Shown: positions 1 through 6,532 of the stretch, one piece after another
Numbering within the stretch: the stretch's first letter is position 1
Layout: every line of letters begins with the position of its first letter
From: Gemmatimonadales bacterium
GTDB taxonomy: Bacteria; Gemmatimonadota; Gemmatimonadetes; Gemmatimonadales; GWC2-71-9
Direction of reading: 5' to 3'
Assembly (NCBI GenBank): GCA_030601605.1
Contig: JAUVTI010000062.1
Location: 1 to 10,027, forward strand
DNA length: 10,027 bases
Made by a program: the position numbers and the translations under genes
The notes under the pieces: generated by a model
The model's database searches: none
Seen by the model: the letters and a program-made list of their open reading frames with translations, nothing else
Told to the model about the DNA's origin: nothing

Positions 1-786
1 ATCATCGACGCCATCCGCCTCGCCCGTTCGATCGGCAAGAGCCGCGCGGCGGTCTACAAGCACTCCGACATGGCGGACCTGGAGGAGAAGCTCAAGGCGG
101 CGCAGGACGCCCGCACCCGGCTGGTATTCACCGACGGCATCTTCTCGATGGAGGGCGATATCGCCAGGCTGGCGGACATTCTGGAGCTGGCCCGCAAGTA
201 CGACGCCGTGGTGGCCGTGGACGACTCCCACGCGACCGGGGTCCTGGGCGCCACCGGCCGTGGCACGCCTGAGCACGCCGGTGTCCTCGGGGAAGTCGAC
301 ATCATCACTTCCACCCTCGGGAAGGCTCTCGGCGGGGCAGCCGGCGGATTCACCGCTTCGTCGGCCGCCCTGTGCGACTACCTCACGCAGCGCTCGCGGC
401 CCCAACTGTTCTCCAACGCCCTGCCCTGCACGGTGGCGGGGAGCGCGCTCGCGGCGGTGAACTTCCTGCGCGAGCACCCCGAGCGCGTGACGACGCTGCA
501 CGAGAACGCGCGCTACTTCCGCGAGCAACTCGCCGCGCTGGGCTTCAAGCCGCTGCAGGGCGAGACGCCGATCATCCCCGTGATCCTCGGCGAGACGGCC
601 AAGGCGATCCAGATGAGCAACCTGCTGCTCGACGAGGGTGTCTTCGTAACCGGCTTCGGATACCCGGTAGTGCCCAAGGGTCAGGCGCGCGTGCGCTGCC
701 AGGTGTCGGCCGGACATTCCCGCGATGACCTCGACGAAGCCCTGAGGGCGTTCTCCAAGGTCGGGAAGAAGCTCGGGCTCATCTAG
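1..786 (+). CDS. kbl: 2-amino-3-ketobutyrate CoA ligase (glycine C-acetyltransferase), 3' part
   Basis: This PLP enzyme of the alpha-oxoamine synthase family cleaves 2-amino-3-ketobutyrate with CoA to glycine and acetyl-CoA, the second step of threonine degradation after threonine dehydrogenase, in the cytoplasm. The frame is open from base 1, so 261 C-terminal residues are visible and roughly 135 N-terminal residues lie outside, judged against the ~398 residues of E. coli Kbl. Visible landmarks are VDDSHATG (window residues 73-80, the PLP-ring aspartate and histidine region), TSTLGKALGGAAGG with the PLP-binding lysine at window residue 108 (codon 322-324), QRSRPQLFSN, and the C-terminal VTGFGYPVVPKGQARVR. 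Those last motifs match Kbl more closely than BioF or HemA, which are the alternatives within the family. The stop is followed 25 bases later by the peptidase gene on the same strand. A tdh gene upstream would be expected but is not in view. Confidence 0.93.
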   Translation: MIDAIRLARSIGKSRAAVYKHSDMADLEEKLKAAQDARTRLVFTDGIFSMEGDIARLADILELARKYDAVVAVDDSHATGVLGATGRGTPEHAGVLGEVDIITSTLGKALGGAAGGFTASSAALCDYLTQRSRPQLFSNALPCTVAGSALAAVNFLREHPERVTTLHENARYFREQLAALGFKPLQGETPIIPVILGETAKAIQMSNLLLDEGVFVTGFGYPVVPKGQARVRCQVSAGHSRDDLDEALRAFSKVGKKLGLI

Positions 787-811
787 CGGTTCGACTCACG
801 AGGCGACGCCT

Positions 812-2845
812 GTGACACGCCACGCCATCGCTCACCTGCTGCTCGTGCTCCCGTTCGCCGCTCCGGTGTCGCTGTCGGGGCAGGAGCGAGTCCCGGCTCC
901 CGAGGAAGTGCTCGGGTTCGTGCCGGGCGCCGACTCGATGCTGGCCGACTGGTCCCAGATCGGGGGCTACGTCGGCAGGCTGGCGGAAGCCTCGGGCTAC
1001 GTGCGGTTGGACACGATAGGCCACAGCACCCTCGGCCGACCCCTGCTGCTCCTCACCATCACGGCACCGCGGCATCAAGAGCGGCTGGATCAGATCAAGC
1101 GAGCCCAGGCGCTGCTCGCCGATCCGCGGCTCCTGACACCGGCTCTGGAGGATTCGCTCGTCCGGACGATGCCGGCCGTGGTCTTCATCAACAACAACAT
1201 CCACTCCACCGAGATCGGATCGAGTCTCTTCTCGATGGCGTTGGCGCACCGGCTGGCCACCGAGGAGCGCTACCGCGCGCTGCTCGAGAACGTAGTCGTG
1301 CTGATGACGCCCTCGGCCAACCCGGATGGGCTGGATACGGTCGTGGCGTGGTACCGGAGCCACCAGGGAACGCCGTACGAGGGCGGACCCCTGCCCTGGC
1401 TCTACCACCCATACACGGGACACGACAACAACCGCGACTGGTTCATGCTCACCCAGGTCGAGACGCGGGTGCTATCGCGCGTGCTGTACCGCGAGTGGTT
1501 CCCCCAGGTCGTGTGGGACGTGCACCAGATGGGCAGCCGCGGCGCGCGGATGTTCGTGCCGCCGTTCAGCGACCCGGTGAATCCAAACCTGGATCCGATC
1601 GTCGTCGAGGCCACGAACCTGGTCGGCACCGCAATGGCTGCCGCCCTGTACGACGCCGGGAAGACCGGGGTGCAGCACCAGAGTCGCTTCGACCTCTGGT
1701 GGCACGGCGGCATGCGGACGGTTCCGGTGCGCCACAACATGGTGGGCATCCTGTCGGAGGCCGCGAGCGTCAGGCTGGCGTCGCCGATCCATCAGGAGCA
1801 GGACGACCTGCGCGCAGCGTCGGCCGGCGTGAACTACCCCCAACCGTGGGAAGGCGGGTGGTGGCGCCTCGGAGACATCGTGGAGTACGAGCTGCTCGCG
1901 GCCGACGGCCTGCTGCGCCTCGTGTCGGGCCAGCGAGAGTCGTTCATCCGCCGGTTCGTGACTCTGGGGCGCCGCGCGATAGCCGCGGGCGAGGCCGGAG
2001 ACCCGTTCGCGTATCTGATACCACCGGAGCAGCGGGACCCCTGGGCCTCCGCCGTGCTGGTCAACGCCCTGATCGGAGCGGGAATCGAGGTGCGCCGGAC
2101 GACCGAGCCGTTGGAGGCGGACGGTCGCATCCACCCGGCGGGCACCCTCGTCGTACCCATGGCGCAGCCGTTCCGCAGCCACGCCAAGGACCTGCTCGAG
2201 ATCCAGCGCTATCCCGAGCGGGAGCAGTACCCCGGCGGACCACCGGTCCGGCCCTACGACGTGGCGGGGTGGACCCTGCCGCTCCAGATGGGAGTGAGGG
2301 TCGTGGAGGTCGAGCGACCGTTCCCGCTCGCCGGAGACGTGGTCGCCGAGGCCGAGGTCGCCCCGGGGACGGTTCATGGGAGCGGTCCTCAGCTGGTGCT
2401 GTCCAACCGGTCCAACATGGAGAGCCGGACGATTGCGCGGGCCCTGGAGATGGGAGCCCGACTCTGGGTGGTCCCCGACACCCTCCGGCTGGGGAGTGCC
2501 ACCCTCCGCCCCGGAGCCGTCGTCCTCGAGGCAGCTGGCAACCCCGCCGGGCTGGCCTCCCTGGTCGCGGACCACAGTGCGCTCTACGGCTTCGACGCCT
2601 GGGCCGCCAAGGGGCTGATCCCGCCGGGGGATGGGGTGGTGGAGCGCCTCCCCCGGATCGGGCTCTACAAGCCCTGGACCGCCTCGATGGACGAGGGGTG
2701 GACCCGTTGGGTCCTCGAGCAGCACGGCATTCCTTATATGTCCGTTTCGGATTCGCTGCTCCGGGCGGGGCACCTCGGCGAGGTCCTGGACGTCCTGATT
2801 CTGCCGGATGTGAGCGATTCCTCCATCGTGAGTGGGCGCTCATAA
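812..2845 (+). CDS. Secreted M14-family zinc carboxypeptidase-like protein, N-terminal and catalytic part, ended by an in-frame TAA
   Basis: The GTG start has GAGG at 800-803, eight bases upstream. A signal peptide (hydrophobic residues 5-20, likely cleavage near residue 23 before QER) indicates export. The M14 metallopeptidase signature is complete: HSTE with zinc ligands His131 and Glu134, NPDG at 170-173, the substrate-binding NNRDW with Asn207-Arg208, third zinc ligand His238 in VWDVHQMG, and the likely catalytic Glu316 in ILSEAAS. These correspond to H69, E72, N144-R145, H196 and E270 of carboxypeptidase A. Residues after about 330 belong to the long C-terminal extension of bacterial relatives and lack obvious catalytic motifs. 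The frame stops at codon 678, but it continues open and similar in character to 3364 (separate entry), so this product lacks about 172 residues. The peptidase domain itself is intact, so the truncated protein could still be active. Substrate is unknown; peptide scavenging is an inference. Confidence 0.88.
   Translation: MTRHAIAHLLLVLPFAAPVSLSGQERVPAPEEVLGFVPGADSMLADWSQIGGYVGRLAEASGYVRLDTIGHSTLGRPLLLLTITAPRHQERLDQIKRAQALLADPRLLTPALEDSLVRTMPAVVFINNNIHSTEIGSSLFSMALAHRLATEERYRALLENVVVLMTPSANPDGLDTVVAWYRSHQGTPYEGGPLPWLYHPYTGHDNNRDWFMLTQVETRVLSRVLYREWFPQVVWDVHQMGSRGARMFVPPFSDPVNPNLDPIVVEATNLVGTAMAAALYDAGKTGVQHQSRFDLWWHGGMRTVPVRHNMVGILSEAASVRLASPIHQEQDDLRAASAGVNYPQPWEGGWWRLGDIVEYELLAADGLLRLVSGQRESFIRRFVTLGRRAIAAGEAGDPFAYLIPPEQRDPWASAVLVNALIGAGIEVRRTTEPLEADGRIHPAGTLVVPMAQPFRSHAKDLLEIQRYPEREQYPGGPPVRPYDVAGWTLPLQMGVRVVEVERPFPLAGDVVAEAEVAPGTVHGSGPQLVLSNRSNMESRTIARALEMGARLWVVPDTLRLGSATLRPGAVVLEAAGNPAGLASLVADHSALYGFDAWAAKGLIPPGDGVVERLPRIGLYKPWTASMDEGWTRWVLEQHGIPYMSVSDSLLRAGHLGEVLDVLILPDVSDSSIVSGRS
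2843..2845 (+). other. In-frame TAA interrupting the M14 peptidase gene
   Basis: The codons before this TAA end in SIVSGRS. The codons after it, in the same frame, read TSVPPQFAGGIGEQG and then a conserved-looking (F)VRDGGVLVTLD. Related long M14 proteins, as I recall them, have a continuous segment here (ILPD...SI..G....PP.Y.GG.GEEG), so the stop sits where one residue is expected and no frame change is needed. No SECIS-like or pyrrolysine argument applies, because the codon is TAA. Confidence 0.8.
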
Positions 2846-3364
2846 ACAAGCGTTCCACCCCAATTTGCTGGAGGAATCGGGGAACAGGGGGTCTCGCACA
2901 TTAGTGACTTCGTGCGGGACGGCGGGGTACTGGTGACCCTGGATGCTTCAAGTACTTTCGCGATGTCGCGGCTTAACCTCCCTGTTGGCAACGCCCTAGC
3001 TCAAGAGCCAACCTCGGCTGGGGTATTGGGTTTTTGGGCGCCAGGCTCTATTTTCGGGGTGGCTTTGGAGCCCGGAGGGGCGCTGACGTCGGGTTTGGGG
3101 GATTCTGCCCACGTCTTCTTCGCGCACGGGATTGTGATGGATGCCGCGGCCCCGGCCCGGGTCCTGGGCAAATATTTGCCGACGCCGCTCAGATCCGGCT
3201 ATCCGGTGATCGAGGAGAAGCTCGCCGGGAAGGCGGCGTTGGTAGATGTCCCCGTGGGCCGGGGCCGCGTGATCCTGTTCGGATTCCGGCCGCAGCACCG
3301 CGGGCAGACACACGGAACGTTCAAGCTCCTGTTCAACGCGGCGCTCCTGAGCGCCGCACCCTGA
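2846..3364 (+). pseudogene. C-terminal fragment of the M14 peptidase (detached by the TAA at 2843)
   Basis: This is 172 residues in the same frame as the upstream peptidase, with no sequence lost between them; together they give about 850 residues, in the range of full-length relatives. Recognisable parts are PPQFAGGIGEQG, a glycine-rich GGVLVTLD strand-turn, the LAGKAALVDVPVGRGRVILFGFRPQ segment (over-length stretches abbreviated here), and the end HGTFKLLFNAALLS. GRGRV-LFGFRPQ...GTFKLLFNA is the typical C-terminal motif of this peptidase group and resembles a glutamine-amidotransferase-like accessory domain. It has no catalytic residues of its own. The first possible restart is GTG at 2912, which has no Shine-Dalgarno at the right distance; the GGAGGA at 2870-2875 is about 36 bases too far upstream. 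Independent translation is therefore doubtful. The well-kept C-terminal motif argues that the break is recent, is suppressed, or is a sequence error. Confidence 0.78.
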
Positions 3365-3383
3365 GGGACACCGGGGTCAGGGG
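3338..3383 (+). other. Two small hairpins at the peptidase 3' end
   Basis: An 8-bp perfect stem with a CCTG loop (3338-3345 with 3350-3357) overlaps the last peptidase codons. A 6-bp stem (3359-3364 with 3377-3382, 12-base loop) spans the stop. Neither has a T-run, so they are not convincing intrinsic terminators. They may slow the polymerase or protect the 3' end between the two genes, or may be chance at this GC content. Confidence 0.3.
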
Positions 3384-3407
3384 CCTAATCGGGCGGAGGT
3401 ACGGCAA

Positions 3408-4073
3408 ATGCGAATCGTGTCCAGAATCGCTCTCACCGTGGTGCTCGTTGCCATGGTCGCGACGCCTGCGATGGCGCAGCGGGCCACGTGGCAGAACCGC
3501 TGGTACTGGGACGGCCAGGTCAGCCTCATGCGCTACAAGACCCCGACCCAGGCCAACTGGCAGAACGCCTACGGCGTGGGTGGCAGCTGGTTCATCACCA
3601 AGCGGCAGGGGGGACTGTACCTCGCCTTCGACCAGATGTTCTACGACAGCGCCACGTCGCTGGTGCCGAACGGGCTGAGCCCCACCGGCACCGCCGAGGT
3701 CACCTGGGAGACCAGCCAGCGCTGGCAGGCGATCATCTACGCCATCCCCGCCTCGGGCACGTTCGAGCTGTACCTGGGAGGCGGGTTCGCCATCCACAAC
3801 ATCCGCGGTGTGGATACGACAAACGCCGGCTCGCCATCCGCACAGGAGCTGTCGGTCACGCTCCAGGAAATCCAGAAGCGCTCGAGCCGGGCGTTCCTGG
3901 TCCTGGCCGGTGGCCTGCAGCTGAGGGTCGGACGGCTGGCGATCTTCGGCGACTACCAGTTCATGCCGGCGTCCAACCAATTCCTGATTACGAGCTCGCA
4001 GCACGTGTTCACCGCAGGCCTGCGCATCGCCCTGGCCTCGTCCTCTACCGAGATGACGACCGGGCGACAGTAA
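3408..4073 (+). CDS. Signal-peptide protein, probable small outer-membrane beta-barrel
   Basis: I do not recognise a named family. The 221-residue product starts at ATG with a good GGAGG at 3395-3399, eight bases upstream. A classical signal peptide (MRIVSR, then a hydrophobic run, then TPAMA) predicts cleavage after Ala23. The mature part is rich in aromatic residues and in short alternating strands, for example GTFELYLGGGFAIHNI (residues 116-131), AFLVLAGGLQLRVGRLAIFGDYQF and HVFTAGLRIAL near the end. Tyr, Trp, Phe, Gly and Gln are plentiful and there are no cysteines in the mature part. This is the look of an eight-strand-type outer-membrane barrel, but the last residues (TTGRQ) lack the usual terminal aromatic. 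It follows the broken peptidase by 43 bases and is followed by a strong hairpin, so it is probably the last gene of the rightward unit. A periplasmic beta-sandwich protein is the alternative. Confidence 0.72.
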   Translation: MRIVSRIALTVVLVAMVATPAMAQRATWQNRWYWDGQVSLMRYKTPTQANWQNAYGVGGSWFITKRQGGLYLAFDQMFYDSATSLVPNGLSPTGTAEVTWETSQRWQAIIYAIPASGTFELYLGGGFAIHNIRGVDTTNAGSPSAQELSVTLQEIQKRSSRAFLVLAGGLQLRVGRLAIFGDYQFMPASNQFLITSSQHVFTAGLRIALASSSTEMTTGRQ

Positions 4074-4102
4074 GCGCCGACCGATTCCGACTCCGATGCG
4101 AG

Positions 4103-4131
4103 AACGGGGCCGGCGTATCGCCGGCCCCGTT
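4103..4131. terminator. Probable bidirectional terminator between convergent genes
   Basis: A perfect 12-bp GC-rich stem (4103-4114 with 4120-4131) closes a GTATC loop. It lies 29 bases after the stop of the rightward barrel-like gene and 22 bases after the stop of the leftward glycosylase gene. On the + strand the stem runs into TTTCGTAT, a short T-tract; on the - strand it runs into TTCTCGC, which is poorer. Position between two convergent genes and stem quality support a shared terminator that works best for the rightward unit. Confidence 0.8.
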
Positions 4132-4153
4132 TCGTATCTCCGTGGAGCTGATC

Positions 4154-4753
4154 TCAGCAGGGTCGAGAGAGCCAGCGGGAGCCGGCCACGCAGAACCGCA
4201 GCGGCCAGTCGGCGGCGCTGGAGACACCGATCCGCGGCCCCACCGTGATCTCGAGCCGGGGCCGGCTGCGCGGCCGCAGTATCCTGACCGGCCCTCGGGC
4301 CAGGCTGCGTCCGTCGTGCTCCCCGCCGATCCCCAGCGCCTGGCACAGGCGCCCCGGTCCGGCGCAGAGAATGCGCTCCCGGTCCGTACCGCGACGCTCG
4401 CCCATCACCTCGAACCCCGCCAGCGGCTCGAGGGCGCGCACCAGCACGGCCGACGGGAAGCCGTCCCGCTCCGTCACCGCGTTGAAGCACCAGTGCACTC
4501 CGTAGCTGCGATACACGTAGGCGGTGCCCGGCCGACCGAAGAGCGCATCGTTGCGCCGCGTGCGCCGGCCCAGGTAGCCGTGCGCCGCCGGATCGTGCGG
4601 TCCGACGTACGCTTCCACCTCCACCACGCGTCCCGCGGTGCGCCGCCCGCCCACACGTGACTCGAGAATGCACCCCAAAAGCGCGCGCGCGACACTTTCG
4701 GTGTCGCGCGCATAGAACCGCACTGAGGGCGGTGCGCCGGAGGGAACGGTCAC
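4154..4753 (-). CDS. 3-methyladenine DNA glycosylase, AAG/MPG family
   Basis: This 199-residue protein belongs to the monofunctional alkyladenine glycosylase family, which flips out and excises alkylated or deaminated purines to start base-excision repair. The family signature is clear: GRVVEVEAYVGPHDPAAHG carries Glu47 (the general base, human Glu125), Tyr49 (human Tyr127) and His58 (human His136). YGVHWCFN carries the intercalating Tyr84 (human Tyr162) and Asn91 (human Asn169). ALEPLAGFEVM, LCAGPGRLCQALGI and the C-terminal VGPRIGV...PLRFCVAGS complete it. Length is normal for bacterial members. The start is GTG; AGGA at 4764-4761 sits seven bases upstream and is formed by the TAG stop of the preceding NYN gene plus two bases, so translation is probably coupled. 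It is the last gene of the leftward unit, ending at the hairpin at 4103-4131. Confidence 0.94.
   Translation of the reverse strand: MTVPSGAPPSVRFYARDTESVARALLGCILESRVGGRRTAGRVVEVEAYVGPHDPAAHGYLGRRTRRNDALFGRPGTAYVYRSYGVHWCFNAVTERDGFPSAVLVRALEPLAGFEVMGERRGTDRERILCAGPGRLCQALGIGGEHDGRSLARGPVRILRPRSRPRLEITVGPRIGVSSAADWPLRFCVAGSRWLSRPC
4683..4709 (-). other. 11-bp inverted repeat inside the glycosylase 5' coding region
   Basis: A perfect 11-bp stem (4683-4693 with 4699-4709) with a 5-base loop covers codons about 15-23 of the glycosylase gene. In the mRNA it would form a very stable GC-rich hairpin about 45 bases after the start. It encodes part of YARDTESVARAL, so it may be a by-product of Arg/Ala codon choice in GC-rich DNA. 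Confidence 0.45.
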
Positions 4754-4762
4754 TCGGCCGTC

Positions 4763-6532
4763 CTACTTCTCGGCGTCCGGCCCCTCCACCACCTTCTTGA
4801 GCGCCGCGGTCATGCGGCGCAGCAATCCGCCGCTCTCGGCCACGTCGCCACCCGGGGCCTGTGCCGCACTCTCCGATTCTGCTGCGGGCCGCGATGTCTC
4901 GCGGGCCGCGGCCTTCGGGGCTCCGCCCTCGGGCTCTCCGCCCCCGCCCGATTCGCTCCTCGCTCCGCCTCTCCGGCCACCACCACCACGGCTGCCGCCA
5001 CCGCGCGAACGCCCCGACGGCGGCGCCTCCTGTGGCGTCGCGGCTTCGGTCTTCTCGGCCGGCTCCGCTCTCTTGGACCGTCCGCCGCGTGATCCGCGGC
5101 GATACCGCGGGTTGCGCTTCGCGGCGGGCTTCGCGGTCTCGCTCTCCGCAGGCTGAGCTGGCGCGGCCTTCGCCTCGGGCTGTTCCGTCTCCGAGGCCGC
5201 CGGCTTCGTCGCCCTCTTGGAGCGGCTGCGAGTGGTGCGCTCTCCACTCTTGCTGGCCTTGCGCGTAGTGGCCCGCGAACGCTTGGCGCGGGTCTTCTTC
5301 TCCGGCTCCGCGCTCACCTCGGCCTCCGCCTTCGCCTCTGCTTCGGGTTCCGCGCCGGCCTGCGCCACAATGGCCCCGTCCGCCTCCGCGCGCGCCGTCA
5401 GCTTCAGCATGTAGCCGTCGCCATCGCTCTTCACGAGCTCGATGATGTCGGCGTCGTGCGCCTGCCGCATCAACCGCTGGAAGCGGGGCCGCTCGAACAC
5501 GGGATCGGACTCGGAACCCAGGAGCTCCACCATCTTCTCTCGTGCGGCGTCTGCGTTCGTCGCCTCCTCACCCACGGCGCCCAGCGCCAACAGCGACCGC
5601 CGTAGCAGCTCGAAGGCATCTCCGAGCGTTAGCTGGCGCGACCTCTCGTCCGTCTCCTGCCTGCGCCTCGGAGCCCGCTTGCGACGGGATCGCCCTCCGG
5701 CATCTCTCCTCCCGCCGGCCGGCTTGCGCAGCTCGGCCTCCTCGCCGGGCGGAACGTTCGCGTTCTCGCCCAGATCGATCGCGAACTGGCCGTTGTCCAG
5801 CTTCTGGAGCTTGAGCAGGCCGCGCTGGGATGCCTCCACAATGAACTTGCTGAACCGGCTGAACCCCGCGTCCTTCTCGTCGAACTTGGGGTAGATCGAC
5901 TGCATCACCTGCTTCAGCCGGTCCGAGCGCATCACGTCGTCGTCCCGCTTCATCTGGCTGATCGCTTCCACGACCAGCTCCCAGGGATCGCGGTGGACGC
6001 GCTCGATGTCGCTCTCCTTGGTGAGTCCGGTGAGCTCGTTGTAGCCGTAATACTCGTCGCAGTTCTGGACCAGCAGGTCGCTCGAGGACTCGCGGATCCC
6101 GACGCCGATCACGTACTTGCCGTACTCCTTGAGCTTCAGCACGAGGCTCGAGAAATCCGAATCCCCGGAAAGGAGGATGAACGTGCCGATCTCCGGCCTG
6201 GTGAACACTATCTCGAGCGCGTCGATGGCGAGCCGGATGTCGGTGGCGTTCTTCTTGTTGGACCCGAATGCCGGCGCGAAGATCAGGTCGATCGACGCCT
6301 CGGACAGGGGCACGATGTACTGCGGGTAGCGGCGCCAGTCGGCGTACGCCCGCTGAACGGAGACCTTGCCCTTGATGATCTCCGAGTTCATGAGCCGCCG
6401 CAGCTGGCTCTGGAGATCCGAGCGGATCCCCATTGTGACGTTGTCGAAATCGATGAGCAGGGCCGCGTGTGGCGCGCGCGTCGGCGGCTCGGTTTGGGCG
6501 ACGTGATATCGCCTTGCGTTTGGATCGTTCAT
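4763..6532 (-). CDS. NYN (LabA/DUF88) PIN-like RNase with LOTUS/OST-HTH domain and RGG-rich disordered tail
   Basis: This is a 589-residue protein. Residues 21-170 form a NYN/PIN-like nuclease domain: ALLIDFDN (Asp28, Asp30), NATDIRLAIDAL (Asp98, Asp104) and LLSGDSDFSSLV (Asp124, Asp126) supply the acidic metal-binding residues of this family, so an active RNase is likely. Residues 182-255 (DPWELVVEAI...YPKFDEKDAGFSRFSKFI...NGQFAIDL) look like an OST-HTH/LOTUS RNA-binding domain. Residues 301-378 look like a second winged-helix domain of similar plan. After 385 the chain is low-complexity: Glu/Ala/Lys repeats, Arg/Ser/Lys blocks, an RGG cluster at 479-524, and a short amphipathic end (GLLRRMTAALKKVVEG, 569-584). 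The tail is probably disordered and nucleic-acid binding. The ATG overlaps the stop of the upstream ligase (ATGA), and no strong Shine-Dalgarno precedes it, which suggests coupled translation. Cytoplasmic RNA turnover is inferred; the target is unknown. Confidence 0.88.
   Translation of the reverse strand: MNDPNARRYHVAQTEPPTRAPHAALLIDFDNVTMGIRSDLQSQLRRLMNSEIIKGKVSVQRAYADWRRYPQYIVPLSEASIDLIFAPAFGSNKKNATDIRLAIDALEIVFTRPEIGTFILLSGDSDFSSLVLKLKEYGKYVIGVGIRESSSDLLVQNCDEYYGYNELTGLTKESDIERVHRDPWELVVEAISQMKRDDDVMRSDRLKQVMQSIYPKFDEKDAGFSRFSKFIVEASQRGLLKLQKLDNGQFAIDLGENANVPPGEEAELRKPAGGRRDAGGRSRRKRAPRRRQETDERSRQLTLGDAFELLRRSLLALGAVGEEATNADAAREKMVELLGSESDPVFERPRFQRLMRQAHDADIIELVKSDGDGYMLKLTARAEADGAIVAQAGAEPEAEAKAEAEVSAEPEKKTRAKRSRATTRKASKSGERTTRSRSKRATKPAASETEQPEAKAAPAQPAESETAKPAAKRNPRYRRGSRGGRSKRAEPAEKTEAATPQEAPPSGRSRGGGSRGGGGRRGGARSESGGGGEPEGGAPKAAARETSRPAAESESAAQAPGGDVAESGGLLRRMTAALKKVVEGPDAEK

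Noticed and set aside
1472..2773. A 433-residue open frame on the minus strand opposite the peptidase, and a 518-residue frame on the plus strand at 1348-2904
   Set aside because: Both are low-complexity Arg/Gly/Pro-rich shadows of the M14 gene, which has clear catalytic motifs; long spurious frames are expected at this GC content.
2843..2845. Selenocysteine or pyrrolysine recoding of the peptidase stop
   Set aside because: The codon is TAA, which neither system uses (UGA and UAG respectively).
3333..4673. A 446-residue minus-strand frame and a 390-residue plus-strand frame (3488-4660) across the barrel and glycosylase genes
   Set aside because: Both cross the strong hairpin at 4103-4131 and two convergent genes with recognisable signal peptide and family motifs; their composition is non-protein-like.
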